DNA of 64,000 nt from a virus. The position numbers and the translations under genes are program-made. Under the pieces are notes generated by a model, which did not search any database, was not told the origin of the DNA, and worked only from the letters and a program-made list of their open reading frames with translations. This document shows positions 6,733 through 15,220 of the stretch, in pieces (positions within the stretch are counted from its first letter, which is position 1; each line of letters begins with the position of its first letter). The stretch lies in the IMG/VR virus record IMGVR_UViG_3300029908_000017, positions 1 through 64,000 of that record; one strand, written 5' to 3'.

Positions 6733-8514
6733 ATGCCTGTTTACGATGGAAGTTCTGGTCCTTCCGGTTTTTTTAATGGAGGAGGATTACCAAATAATCA
6801 ATATCCAAATCCATATTATAATGTAGCACAGCAGTATTTACCAATTTCCGTAGAGTCCCAATTATGGTGGATGGACTATTTATTGTTGCGTAATGGATTT
6901 TTAAAGTCTGCCCTGGCTCGTGTAGTTAATTATTTCATTAATACATTGATTATTGAAGATGCTAGTGAAGATGTGAAAAAGAAATATGAGGAAATATTTC
7001 GTACTCTAAAATATAAAGTATTACTAAATACGTCAGGGTTAAATCTGACGGCAATGAGTAACGAAGTGGTATCTGTTACTCAAGGATTTGATAGATTTTT
7101 AAAATGCTTAGATTGTAATAATACAATCAATATTGAAAAAACTAATAATTATGAGTTTAATAAAGGTAAGTACACCCATACATGCCCTAGTTGTAAGAGC
7201 AGAAAATCTGAAATTATAGACATTCCATCCAAGGATATTAAGAAGCTCTCGATTATTCACTGGCCAATTAGACAGTTGATTACACGACATGACAAGATTA
7301 GTGGGCAGACAGATTACTATTGGCAGATACCTCAAGAATATGTACGTAATGTTAGTAAGAAAAATAATAAATTTTTTTCCAAGGTCACTCCAAAGTATGT
7401 AATGGATTGTATATTTACGTCTGGAGGCCCAAAACTTTTAAAGCTTAACAAGGCCAATTTATTACACTTAAAATTACCTCATCCTTCTTCGATTGAAACG
7501 GATGGCAAGGCCATTCCTCTAGGGATGTTTATGTTTGATGACTTTTTTAGCTATCAGACTGTAAAAAGATTTAATGAAGTTATTATGTATGAACATATTG
7601 TACCGTTTAATCTTTTTTCGATGGCTAGTGATAATAGCCCTGCATCTAGTCCAGTATTCAACCAAAATGGTGGTGTATGGAAGTCAGCAATTGAAGAAAT
7701 GGTTCTCGCACATAAACGAGATCCTGGGTCTTATCAAACTTTCCCATTCCCAGTAAACTTTCAACAATTAGGAGGACAAGGTAAGGAACTGGCTCCTGTT
7801 GAATTAATGCAGCAATACAAGTCAGATATTCTTGGAAACTATAATATTCCTCAAGAGTTATATAATATGAACTTTGCTACTGCAAATGCCCCTGCTCCAA
7901 TGTTAAGGTTATTTGAAAATGCATGGAGTATCATACCCGACAGTCTGAATGAAGTACTCCAACATATAGCAGATATTGTTAGCAAGATTTATGGTTACGA
8001 AAAAATTAAAGTAAGTATGTTAGCTTCGACAATTAGTGATGATATTGAAAAGAAATCAATTATAAATTCGCTTGTTCAAGCAAATGTATTAGCTAAATCA
8101 ACTCTTACCGAGATTTATGGAATTAATTACATGGATCAAGTACGTAAGAAAATTAAAGAAGACGATGAGACATCTCGTATTCAACGAGAAGAACAAGAAA
8201 AGTCTGAAATTGAGCAATCTACGGAAGCTAATGTACTTAATCAGCCATCTGCTCAGACTGCACCTGGTCAACCAGCTGCGAGTTATAATACAGCAGGATC
8301 GAATCCTAACGATGTATTACAACAAGCCCAAGAGATTGCTCAAAAACTTTTACCCCTGGAAGCAGGACAAATACGTACAGAATTACAAACAATCAAAAGC
8401 ACCAACCCTACTCTTTATGCTGCTGTAAAAACGGCTTTGGGAGAATTACGTGCTTCTGGTAAGTCACAAGGTAACCAACAAATCAAACAAGAAGCAGCCC
8501 AAGCCAATCAATAA
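6733..8514 (+). CDS. Portal protein, with zinc-ribbon insert
   Basis: 593 aa. The size, the position at the head of the head-gene operon, and segments such as GNYNIPQELYNMNF followed by a long helical stretch match large-phage portal proteins. These form the dodecameric gate where the terminase docks. Unusually, residues 125-154 carry C-x2-C and C-x2-C (KCLDCNN and CPSCKS), a likely zinc ribbon. The C-terminal 110 residues are Gln, Ala and Ser rich. No portal-specific catalytic motif exists, so the call rests on overall pattern and context. Confidence 0.65.
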   Translation: MPVYDGSSGPSGFFNGGGLPNNQYPNPYYNVAQQYLPISVESQLWWMDYLLLRNGFLKSALARVVNYFINTLIIEDASEDVKKKYEEIFRTLKYKVLLNTSGLNLTAMSNEVVSVTQGFDRFLKCLDCNNTINIEKTNNYEFNKGKYTHTCPSCKSRKSEIIDIPSKDIKKLSIIHWPIRQLITRHDKISGQTDYYWQIPQEYVRNVSKKNNKFFSKVTPKYVMDCIFTSGGPKLLKLNKANLLHLKLPHPSSIETDGKAIPLGMFMFDDFFSYQTVKRFNEVIMYEHIVPFNLFSMASDNSPASSPVFNQNGGVWKSAIEEMVLAHKRDPGSYQTFPFPVNFQQLGGQGKELAPVELMQQYKSDILGNYNIPQELYNMNFATANAPAPMLRLFENAWSIIPDSLNEVLQHIADIVSKIYGYEKIKVSMLASTISDDIEKKSIINSLVQANVLAKSTLTEIYGINYMDQVRKKIKEDDETSRIQREEQEKSEIEQSTEANVLNQPSAQTAPGQPAASYNTAGSNPNDVLQQAQEIAQKLLPLEAGQIRTELQTIKSTNPTLYAAVKTALGELRASGKSQGNQQIKQEAAQANQ

Positions 8515-8515
8515 A

Positions 8516-8647
8516 ATGAAAAAGTTATTTAAACGATTCGATGATTTATGTGATAATCATTTGACAGATTATGAACATTGGATATTCTTACGTAGTTTAT
8601 CTAGGTCTAATCCTGTAGTTTTTCAAAAATACTTACACGCAAAATAA
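8516..8647 (+). CDS. Hypothetical small protein
   Basis: 43 aa (start MKKLFKRFDDLCDNH), basic and aromatic. The ATG is one base after the portal stop and its stop overlaps the next start (TAATG). The spacing supports a real, coupled gene. Confidence 0.55.
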   Translation: MKKLFKRFDDLCDNHLTDYEHWIFLRSLSRSNPVVFQKYLHAK

Positions 8648-8955
8648 TGAATAATATCTACTACTGTTCAATATCTGGCAAAGTTATTCCTGATGCCCGA
8701 GTTGAATACCTGCTTGAATCTGGCTTACCCATTGAAAAATGGACAGTCAAAGAACATTCTTCTGTTACAAAGGTTAAAGGTATCTTTCTGCAACCTGGCG
8801 ATTTGGGAGAAGGTGAAGTAGACACAAGCTCTTTGATTATCGTAAATAAGGTTTATAACGATACGGTAAGATCTATCATGGGGGATGCTGCTACGGACGC
8901 TGACCCGGATGGTGAAGAAGCAGATACATCGTTAGATGTTGTAAAGGACGAATAA
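8647..8955 (+). CDS. Hypothetical protein, head region
   Basis: 102 aa. The N-terminal half is folded-looking (SGKVIPDARVEYLLESG); the last 30 residues are Asp/Glu rich and probably disordered. The start overlaps the previous stop. It is the last gene before the promoter that precedes the lysis cassette. Confidence 0.6.
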   Translation: MNNIYYCSISGKVIPDARVEYLLESGLPIEKWTVKEHSSVTKVKGIFLQPGDLGEGEVDTSSLIIVNKVYNDTVRSIMGDAATDADPDGEEADTSLDVVKDE

Positions 8956-8960
8956 TATTA

Positions 8961-8989
8961 TTGTTTTTTATTAGAAGTTAATCTAGTAT
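8961..8989 (+). promoter_or_regulatory. Sigma70-like promoter before the lysis cassette, possibly leaderless
   Basis: TTGTTT (8961-8966), 17-base spacer, TAGTAT (8984-8989). The ATG of the spanin-like gene is only 6 bases after the -10 box, so a normal start site would fall at or next to the ATG. Confidence 0.45.
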
Positions 8990-8995
8990 TAGCGC

Positions 8996-9733
8996 ATGAA
9001 GCCTTTTACACCTTTACACTTAATTTCTACTATTTGTCTTTCGTTATTTTTAATGTCATGTTCAGCATCATTTATTGAAAAACAATCGGAAACAGCCGAT
9101 CAAGGTATTTATGCAATTCCTGCGGCTATTGACGCAGGACGAATTGATCAAGCAGATACTATTTCTAACGATTTAAAGACGCTTTATCCTACCCCCAAAA
9201 ATCCTTTGAACATTAAACCAATCGTTGATCCCTTAACAGGAATAAATGATATAATCTTACCTTCGAGGTTGATTGGTAAAGTCATTGTTATAGGATCTCC
9301 TGCTTATAAGGATTTAATAAAAAATAAAACAATCAACGATCAATTAGTCATAGAAAATAAAAATTTAACGGACTATAAGACAGAAGCAGAAAAACAAAAA
9401 ATTGCTGATCAACAAGCATTGAACCAATTGTTAATCGCTTATAATAAAGACGAAGATTCTTTAAAAGAATGGAAAGCCTCAATTTTTTATAAAGCTTATG
9501 AACTTTACCAGTTTATAGGAGTATTATTGACATCTTTATGGGTGGTAATTCCACTGGGTATTGTTGGTGCAATTGTACTTTGTGTATTTTGTCCTGCGGT
9601 AGCTCCAGTTATACTTTCTGCAGCAGGTACAGTCGTAGGTTTTATAATTCGTGTTGCATTAAATCTAATCAATAGTATATTTTCAATATCGACCAAGTTA
9701 TTAACCCCAACAACCCCCACAACTAAAAGCTAA
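8996..9733 (+). CDS. Lipoprotein with C-terminal membrane segments; u-spanin candidate
   Basis: 245 aa. A signal peptide ends in lipobox L-M-S-C (Cys22), predicting a lipid anchor. The middle is a periplasmic, charged, coiled-coil-prone stretch (about residues 100-160). The C-terminus holds hydrophobic segments around 171-230. An N-terminal lipid anchor plus C-terminal inner-membrane segments is the layout of unimolecular spanins such as T1 gp11, which fuse the two membranes at lysis. It lies first in a cassette with a holin-like protein and a lysozyme. Two or more C-terminal segments, not one, is atypical. Confidence 0.6.
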   Translation: MKPFTPLHLISTICLSLFLMSCSASFIEKQSETADQGIYAIPAAIDAGRIDQADTISNDLKTLYPTPKNPLNIKPIVDPLTGINDIILPSRLIGKVIVIGSPAYKDLIKNKTINDQLVIENKNLTDYKTEAEKQKIADQQALNQLLIAYNKDEDSLKEWKASIFYKAYELYQFIGVLLTSLWVVIPLGIVGAIVLCVFCPAVAPVILSAAGTVVGFIIRVALNLINSIFSISTKLLTPTTPTTKS

Positions 9734-9734
9734 T

Positions 9735-10133
9735 ATGTCTACATCCTCAACCTTTATTGAAGCAATCAAAACACAACTGTCAAAAATTAAAACTACAGTT
9801 GAAGCAGACTTGAAGCCAATCGCTTCGCACATTGAAACAGCCGTAGAAAATGAAATCAAGGTAATTGAAAAAGATATTATCTATGATGCAGATAAAGCTA
9901 TCCTTAACGTGGAATCGGAAATCACTAAATTGAAGTCCCTGGCTACTGCAAAGTTAGAGGCTCTTGTAAAAAATAATGCCACAATCACATCACTTCAGGC
10001 ACTAGGGGCTACTCTCGAAGCAGACGCTAAGAAAGCGGCTGATTTTGCAGAAAAATTGCTGAATGTTACTACTGCCGTAAAACCCGTTACAACAACTCCG
10101 GTTGTTTCATCTATAACTACCCCAACTACGTAA
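9735..10133 (+). CDS. Hypothetical helical protein in the lysis cassette
   Basis: 132 aa, almost wholly amphipathic helix (Ala, Lys, Glu, Ile rich), with a Thr/Pro-rich tail. No signal peptide or membrane segment is seen. It starts one base after the spanin-like gene. It might be a lysis regulator or a structural coiled coil; nothing decides this. Confidence 0.6.
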   Translation: MSTSSTFIEAIKTQLSKIKTTVEADLKPIASHIETAVENEIKVIEKDIIYDADKAILNVESEITKLKSLATAKLEALVKNNATITSLQALGATLEADAKKAADFAEKLLNVTTAVKPVTTTPVVSSITTPTT

Positions 10134-10134
10134 T

Positions 10135-10470
10135 ATGCTTAAATCGTTGTTGCAACACATTGCTAATTACCGCCATTATTACCTATGGCCGGTAATTGGT
10201 GTGTTTGTTGTTCTAGGCTCATTTAAAAATGCATCATGGTTAAATCATGGTAAACCTATTTTAGATGATCCTAACGCCATTGCTGCGTATGGTATTCAAT
10301 CCTGGCCTGTGCTACTTGCGTTATTCTGGACAGCTGTTTATTCGGCTTTTTTGAATAATTCACTTACACAAGACCAGTATGCTAAGATTACTCCATTAGG
10401 CCAGTTTGTAGATAATCTACCAGAAATAGTTATTTTTTTAGCAATTCTGGCTCACTACCATTTTCAATAA
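10135..10470 (+). CDS. Small membrane protein, holin candidate
   Basis: 111 aa with two or three hydrophobic segments: about residues 16-30, 57-73 and 95-108. A short basic N-terminus precedes the first. Size, topology and position just upstream of the lysozyme (its stop overlaps that ATG) fit a class I/II holin, which forms the inner-membrane hole. Holins share no sequence motif, so this is context-based. Confidence 0.55.
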   Translation: MLKSLLQHIANYRHYYLWPVIGVFVVLGSFKNASWLNHGKPILDDPNAIAAYGIQSWPVLLALFWTAVYSAFLNNSLTQDQYAKITPLGQFVDNLPEIVIFLAILAHYHFQ

Positions 10471-11282
10471 TGCAAAAAGATATTTATAAAATAATCACGG
10501 TTACTTTGGCTGTGTTATTTTTAGTATCTTGTGATAGCACAAAAGATAATCAACCCACTACATCGGTTATACAAGAAGTAACAAATGTAGTAGCTTCAAA
10601 AATAAATCCACCACCGGTAGAGTCACCATCGTTTCAAATGTCTCAGATAGCGGAAGACATGGTGACTGACGCAGAAGTATCTGCTACATCAAAAGATGGT
10701 ATCGATGGTGGTCATGCTTACTACGATAAGCATTATCAAACAGCTACTTTTGCAGGTGATGGAAGTGGGGCCACTATCGCGATAGGAGTAGATCTTGGGC
10801 AGAACACCGCAGAATGGACAACAACTTCTTGGACACCATATTTTGATAACACCATTGTTAAACAGCTAGCTGCTTGTTCAGGAGATACAACTTCTTCATT
10901 AGCTAAACGTGATGTGACCAATCTACAGAATATTATTATTGTTTGGAATACTGCTTTAAATGAATTCAACACTCAAGAAGTACCTAATTATTATGCTACC
11001 GCTCTTCGAGTATTTCCAGGTTTGAGTGATTTGAGTATTAACGCGCAATCAGGCGTCCTTGCTACAGCCTACAATAGAGGGTTTAGTATGGTTGGGGCCT
11101 CCAGAGTAGATATGCGTAACCTACGAACAGCTGTGGCCAATAAAGATTATCAAGGAATGGCTAACGCTTGCTTACATATGAAGATAACCATGCGTGATTC
11201 ATGGAATAATGCAGGTATTTATGAAGGATTGGCTGCTAGGTATGATGCTACGGCCAAATTGATTTTGACACCTGATAACTAA
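10470..11282 (+). CDS. Lysozyme-like endolysin carried as a lipoprotein
   Basis: 270 aa. The signal peptide has lipobox L-V-S-C (Cys21), followed by a 40-residue linker. The catalytic domain has the T4 lysozyme/pesticin-type layout: Glu69 (in DAEVSATSKDG), GATIAIGVDLG with Thr102 and Asp108, and later an NRG segment (TAYNRGFSM) and MRNLR. This predicts muramidase activity on the peptidoglycan glycan chain. A lipid-anchored lysozyme is unusual, since most endolysins are cytoplasmic or signal-anchor-release. It is the last gene before the terminator. Confidence 0.75.
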   Translation: MQKDIYKIITVTLAVLFLVSCDSTKDNQPTTSVIQEVTNVVASKINPPPVESPSFQMSQIAEDMVTDAEVSATSKDGIDGGHAYYDKHYQTATFAGDGSGATIAIGVDLGQNTAEWTTTSWTPYFDNTIVKQLAACSGDTTSSLAKRDVTNLQNIIIVWNTALNEFNTQEVPNYYATALRVFPGLSDLSINAQSGVLATAYNRGFSMVGASRVDMRNLRTAVANKDYQGMANACLHMKITMRDSWNNAGIYEGLAARYDATAKLILTPDN

Positions 11283-11318
11283 AAAAATCCAACCCCCGAA
11301 GGAATTGGATTTTTTTTA
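11283..11318. terminator. Two-way intrinsic terminator
   Basis: AAAAATCCAA pairs with TTGGATTTTT around a 12-base loop, with T-runs on both strands. It separates the rightward lysis operon from the leftward 11321 gene and can stop both. Confidence 0.85.
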
Positions 11319-11320
11319 AA

Positions 11321-11662
11321 TTACGCTACAACCTTTTCCTGCTCTTGACGTAGAATTTGACTCTTTTCTCGTTTGATTCTACGTTCAAGAATAGTATTCT
11401 CTGCTTCTGCTAACTCTTGAGACAAATCACTGATGCGTTGTTGCTCTTCTTCCGTGGCCTCATACTTCAAATCCAACTCGTTGATACCTGTGACGACAGG
11501 TTTCTCAACTGGTTGGAAAAGCGGAATAATCGCACCCACCACAAGTATTCCATTCAACGCAATTGAAATTCCAACTGTCAATGGCATTAAGGCAGGATAA
11601 CCTAATGAAGTTATTCCTAGAATTAATGACACTACCGCTAGCACAATAATATTCGTTCGCAT
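11321..11662 (-). CDS. Small membrane protein with C-terminal coiled coil
   Basis: 113 aa. Two hydrophobic segments (about residues 3-22 and 26-50) are followed by a Glu/Lys-rich helix (residues 68-110) likely to form a coiled coil in the cytoplasm. It starts one base after the 11664 gene and ends at the two-way terminator. Function unknown. Confidence 0.65.
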   Translation of the reverse strand: MRTNIIVLAVVSLILGITSLGYPALMPLTVGISIALNGILVVGAIIPLFQPVEKPVVTGINELDLKYEATEEEQQRISDLSQELAEAENTILERRIKREKSQILRQEQEKVVA

Positions 11663-11663
11663 A

Positions 11664-12386
11664 TCATTTCGGATGACCCAACATTACAAACCGATCTTCG
11701 TCATTGAATATCGTTTGACTATTCTTATTCAACCCAGTATCCCAGCTGTTGATTATACCATTCTCTCCTTCTTCATAGAGATTAACGTTGAAGGTTACGC
11801 AATGATACTTTCTTAAGCTGTCGGTTGAAAGTACTTCAAACTGTAAATCGTTATTCTTATCATGATAAACATATTTCATCTCCTTTAAAGGATTAAAAGG
11901 ATGAATTGCCTTACAATAATAGTTATATTCGATTTTTCCTTCTTCGTTACGTTCTTTAACTACATCGATATGCCCGTCCAGACTGGCTTCGACAGGGATA
12001 TCACGTAGGCGCAGATAAGCTACACGGATTTCATAATCAATTGGAAGGATACCCCTAATCAATTGTGAATTATTTGGGCTTTCTGTAACTGGTTCAACAA
12101 ACCATTGCGTGATACTACCAATCATTTCTTCAACAGCTTCCAATGAATCCACTCGTTGTTTGAACGGACCTTGAACAGGTCGAATAACTCTAACGTGTGC
12201 TCTACGTTTTTGGGAAGCAGGTAAAGAAAGATTTGTTTTCTTCTTTAGCTGCTCCTCTTCTGACAGTGTATTGATAAAGGCAATCGTGTCTTTCCAATAC
12301 GACAACATATTCTCCGTAGTAATGATGTCCTGTTTATATTCTACCAATATTTGTTCTGATGTTTGGGGAGCTTCTTGAGTTAACAT
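11664..12386 (-). CDS. Hypothetical protein, first gene after a C-tract promoter
   Basis: 240 aa, soluble, helical N-terminus and beta-rich C-terminal two thirds. No family recognised. It is transcribed from the promoter element at 12455-12491 together with the membrane protein at 11321, as a two-gene unit. Confidence 0.65.
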   Translation of the reverse strand: MLTQEAPQTSEQILVEYKQDIITTENMLSYWKDTIAFINTLSEEEQLKKKTNLSLPASQKRRAHVRVIRPVQGPFKQRVDSLEAVEEMIGSITQWFVEPVTESPNNSQLIRGILPIDYEIRVAYLRLRDIPVEASLDGHIDVVKERNEEGKIEYNYYCKAIHPFNPLKEMKYVYHDKNNDLQFEVLSTDSLRKYHCVTFNVNLYEEGENGIINSWDTGLNKNSQTIFNDEDRFVMLGHPK

Positions 12387-12433
12387 GTTTAATTAATAAA
12401 GGTTACTGACATTGTGTGGTTGAATACTATATG

Positions 12434-12491
12434 TAACGGAACATCCGTTATTTTACTATACCAGAATATATCAAATTATATGGGAGGGGGT
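12434..12491 (-). promoter_or_regulatory. C-tract/TATARTA promoter element, copy 2, with start-site dyad
   Basis: Minus strand: ACCCCCTCCC (12482-12491), 21 bases, TATAGT (12455-12460). A 7-bp dyad with a 3-base loop (12444-12450 with 12434-12440) follows. The leader to the ATG at 12386 is about 60 bases. Confidence 0.65.
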
Positions 12492-12493
12492 AC

Positions 12494-12925
12494 CTATACT
12501 GAAAGATATTCTTCCAATTTGATAAACATAAATAGACTAGATTCCAAGTTCAAATAAATACCTGACCAGTAGATATTTGATAATGACCCAAAATCATCTC
12601 TAGTTGTTTTCTTACCAATCATCCACCAATTACGAATTTTAAAAGCAGTTACACCATTATATTTTTCGTTTGCAGCTGTCCAATTGATAGAATCGAATAA
12701 TGCATGGTTTTGAAATTTAAGCTTATCAAAAAGAATATCAGCAGATTTCAAAACAATATTCGAATGTACGAAAGTGGACTCCCGGTTGGGAGTTGCAAAA
12801 CATATAGGGTAATGTTCTTTCCAACCATTGCCATTTAAATCTTCGATCTTAGCGAGATAATCTTTTTTTGCTTCTCCGGTGATACTTGCGATTCGATAAA
12901 TTAATTCAATCTGCAGTTTTGTCAT
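12494..12925 (-). CDS. Hypothetical protein
   Basis: 143 aa, aromatic-rich (KIRNWWMIGKK, NIYWSGIYLN). No family recognised. It overlaps the upstream gene by 20 bases and is the last gene of the long replication-region run before the 12455 promoter. Confidence 0.6.
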   Translation of the reverse strand: MTKLQIELIYRIASITGEAKKDYLAKIEDLNGNGWKEHYPICFATPNRESTFVHSNIVLKSADILFDKLKFQNHALFDSINWTAANEKYNGVTAFKIRNWWMIGKKTTRDDFGSLSNIYWSGIYLNLESSLFMFIKLEEYLSV

Positions 12926-13157
12926 TATCGTCGTAAATTATTTTTTCAAATTCTAATACTAGCTTACCTTTATAATCAGGTCTATTTTCTTCCAGTACTT
13001 CATCGATTTCTTCATAGCTACCAACATCATATAAAAGCAATGGCTCATCTTGATAAAACGGGGGAATAAGTGATGATGGGTCTTGTGCGACATCTTCAGC
13101 AGTACAATCTACCAAAACCGCAATTACTTCATTATCTACATTTGTTACAACGGTCAT
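12906..13157 (-). CDS. Hypothetical acidic protein
   Basis: 83 aa from the ATG at 13155-13157, chosen because it lies one base after the upstream stop; a longer reading would begin inside that gene. Asp/Glu rich throughout. No family recognised. Confidence 0.6.
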   Translation of the reverse strand: MTVVTNVDNEVIAVLVDCTAEDVAQDPSSLIPPFYQDEPLLLYDVGSYEEIDEVLEENRPDYKGKLVLEFEKIIYDDNDKTAD

Positions 13158-13158
13158 T

Positions 13159-13380
13159 TTATTTTTTACCCTTCTTGTTTTTCTCAATTTCGTATTCTAC
13201 ATACTCCATCAAACCTTTGGATATTCTATGGATATCCGTCAATGTTATTAATAATTCATTAGCACCAACATCTGGTTGCACATCGATTCTATCAAAAATC
13301 TGCCTTAACGCTGAATACGACGCATCAAAGTTTAAATGTGGATCTTTTATTTCGATTTTCTTTTTCTTTTTATTACCCAT
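13159..13380 (-). CDS. Hypothetical protein with basic ends
   Basis: 73 aa. Poly-Lys at both ends (MGNKKKKKIE and KNKKGKK) flanks a helical core. This suggests nucleic-acid or membrane-surface contact. No family recognised. It is separated by one base from both neighbours. Confidence 0.6.
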   Translation of the reverse strand: MGNKKKKKIEIKDPHLNFDASYSALRQIFDRIDVQPDVGANELLITLTDIHRISKGLMEYVEYEIEKNKKGKK

Positions 13381-13381
13381 A

Positions 13382-13618
13382 TCAATCGCGCATTTCTAAT
13401 ATTTTTTCTACGGCTAAAAGGTTATCCGGAATTTCATGATCGTTGAGTTTTCTAATTTCACCATATAGTTCAAGAGATTCTCTGTCTATCATTTCAGCGA
13501 TCATGTCTATATCCTTATAAAGTTCATAATCGATAATAAACTTTTTTAGTAATAGCCGATCTTCGTGTAACAAATTATTTTGTAATTTTAACCAGGCATA
13601 ATCAGGTTTTTCATTCAT
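13382..13618 (-). CDS. Hypothetical helical protein
   Basis: 78 aa, acidic, all-helical in appearance. It overlaps the RuvC-like gene by four bases (ATGA) so the two are probably translationally coupled. Confidence 0.6.
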   Translation of the reverse strand: MNEKPDYAWLKLQNNLLHEDRLLLKKFIIDYELYKDIDMIAEMIDRESLELYGEIRKLNDHEIPDNLLAVEKILEMRD

Positions 13619-14160
13619 AGTGTTTTCGGATTTAAATCCTTATCTCTCATATATTCTGCAATAAATAAGCCATCAGCATCTTTTTTTAGTTTAGCTATTA
13701 AATGAGGGTACTTACGTATACCAATATCCAAACTAGCTTTTTTTAATTCTACACTGCCTTTTATACCTTTAGGTAGAAATCGATTTTGCCATTCTCCACT
13801 ATCAATGAACTCATGACTTAATTTTAGCTGCTCTACGGCTATTAACTGCGCTTCATGGATTCTTGCTCCAATAATCATTGCTTTCTTATGTTGAGGCAAA
13901 TGAGAAGTAAAGGGTCGTTCAATACCTACACGGATATACGAGTGATTTTCATCCGTATATAAACTTGGTATCCAACCTAGCATTAACTCTTTAAATTTTT
14001 TAACATCAAACCTCGAAATATAATTCTTTTTCTTGGTATACGATAGACATTTTTTTATAGGTGTAGAGGATGTATCTGAACGACCGTCATTCCAAATTAT
14101 ACCAACACCTGAACCTTTATTTACACCGTTGTCTAATCCAATGTATATTTTGTTTATCAT
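13615..14160 (-). CDS. RuvC-like nuclease (Holliday junction resolvase candidate)
   Basis: 181 aa. The RNase H-like acidic set is in place: Asp10 in YIGLDNGVNKGSG, Glu81 in VGIERPF, and Asp161/Asp163 in KKDADGLFIAEY, with KKASLDIG just before. This is the order and spacing of RuvC-family resolvases. It would cut branched DNA made by recombination-dependent replication, ahead of packaging. It lies downstream of the RecA/UvsX gene in the same operon. Exact subfamily uncertain. Confidence 0.72.
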   Translation of the reverse strand: MINKIYIGLDNGVNKGSGVGIIWNDGRSDTSSTPIKKCLSYTKKKNYISRFDVKKFKELMLGWIPSLYTDENHSYIRVGIERPFTSHLPQHKKAMIIGARIHEAQLIAVEQLKLSHEFIDSGEWQNRFLPKGIKGSVELKKASLDIGIRKYPHLIAKLKKDADGLFIAEYMRDKDLNPKTL

Positions 14161-14411
14161 TGTGATTTGATTTGCATATTTATTTCCTGTATTAATTTGG
14201 TGATTTCTTTATTATTAACTTTTCCGGCTAACTTACTTTCCATTGTAAGGTCACATAAATATTTGGTACGCCAGTGATGTTTATAACTTATCATTTCATA
14301 ACAATATTTTTTTCGAAGCTTATCTTTCTTATTACGTAAATCCAAATATTCAAGCACATGATTTTTATTTTCTTGTAAATATTTAAATTTAGTTGGAAGG
14401 TTATCAGTCAT
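14157..14411 (-). CDS. Hypothetical basic protein
   Basis: 84 aa from the ATG at 14409-14411 (MTDNLPTKFKYLQ), chosen because its ATGACTGA overlaps the upstream stop. Lys/Tyr rich, helical. It overlaps the RuvC-like start by four bases. Confidence 0.55.
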   Translation of the reverse strand: MTDNLPTKFKYLQENKNHVLEYLDLRNKKDKLRKKYCYEMISYKHHWRTKYLCDLTMESKLAGKVNNKEITKLIQEINMQIKSQ

Positions 14412-14694
14412 TAATACCTTCAAGTTTCATTGTTATATTGCCAATCAATTGGTCGATCTCATTACTGGATACATAACCGCTCAATAATTTTATATTACGC
14501 ATATCTTGGTAGTAAATTTTTCTATTACGATATCCTGCCCAACTACTTTTACAATAACGCCATACAACAGTATAACAAACAGCTTTCTTACTTTTCCGAT
14601 AAAGTTGACATAATTCTGCTTTAGAATGTTGTAATCTATAAACTTCTTTATTCGGGAGTGATACAAGATTTTTAGCTTTTATACATTGAACCAT
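14404..14694 (-). CDS. Hypothetical basic, Cys-containing protein
   Basis: 96 aa from ATG 14692-14694; an ATG four codons earlier (14706) is possible. Arg, Lys and Tyr rich with four Cys (QCIKAK, LCQLY, VCYTV, YCKSS) not arranged as a clear zinc finger. It overlaps the upstream gene by 23 bases. Confidence 0.5.
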   Translation of the reverse strand: MVQCIKAKNLVSLPNKEVYRLQHSKAELCQLYRKSKKAVCYTVVWRYCKSSWAGYRNRKIYYQDMRNIKLLSGYVSSNEIDQLIGNITMKLEGIND

Positions 14695-15217
14695 CGAAAG
14701 CTCCATTCAACAAAGCCTGTGCATAACTATCACTTACTTTATTCAATGCGTTAGTAACCCCCAACTTATAGCAAAAAAGATCAGGAGGCAGGCAATAAGA
14801 AGTGTAATAATAGGTTGGTCCGAAATAATCTGTTCGCTGTTCAACCTCGTCATCGTTAATACGTGTGTTATACACTTCCTTAAACTCAGCAAAATCTTGA
14901 TATTCTTCTTTTAGCAATGGGCTGATTGCAATACGGGTATACCCACCTTCTGGTAAAAGCGTAATACATGGATCATGTAAAAACCGAGTACTACTAGGCA
15001 GATAAATAAAATTATTAACATCATCAGACCAATATGTACGATAATGATGAACAGATATTTTATGTCCAATTTCTCTAAGCTTCTTTACACTTAATCCGTT
15101 TTCAGCGATACTGGATATTTTCGGAGTTTTTACTTTATTGATTTTATCAAATTTGAGGTTAACAATTTCGGCAACTACAGGAACACGACGGCTGATTGTA
15201 TTATTACTATTTGTCAT
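14672..15217 (-). CDS. Hypothetical protein
   Basis: 181 aa. No motif recognised; the middle and C-terminus are Tyr/Pro rich (TDYFGPTYYYTSY). It starts three bases after the 15221 gene and belongs to the recombinase operon. Confidence 0.6.
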   Translation of the reverse strand: MTNSNNTISRRVPVVAEIVNLKFDKINKVKTPKISSIAENGLSVKKLREIGHKISVHHYRTYWSDDVNNFIYLPSSTRFLHDPCITLLPEGGYTRIAISPLLKEEYQDFAEFKEVYNTRINDDEVEQRTDYFGPTYYYTSYCLPPDLFCYKLGVTNALNKVSDSYAQALLNGAFDGSMYKS

Positions 15218-15220
15218 ATT

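Noticed and set aside
8647-8955. TraR/DksA zinc-finger protein
   Set aside because: The SGKVIPDARVEYLLESG segment is suggestive, but only one Cys is present.
14430-14624. Plus-strand ORF opposite the 14404 gene
   Set aside because: Antisense shadow of a coding region; no ribosome site or neighbour on that strand.
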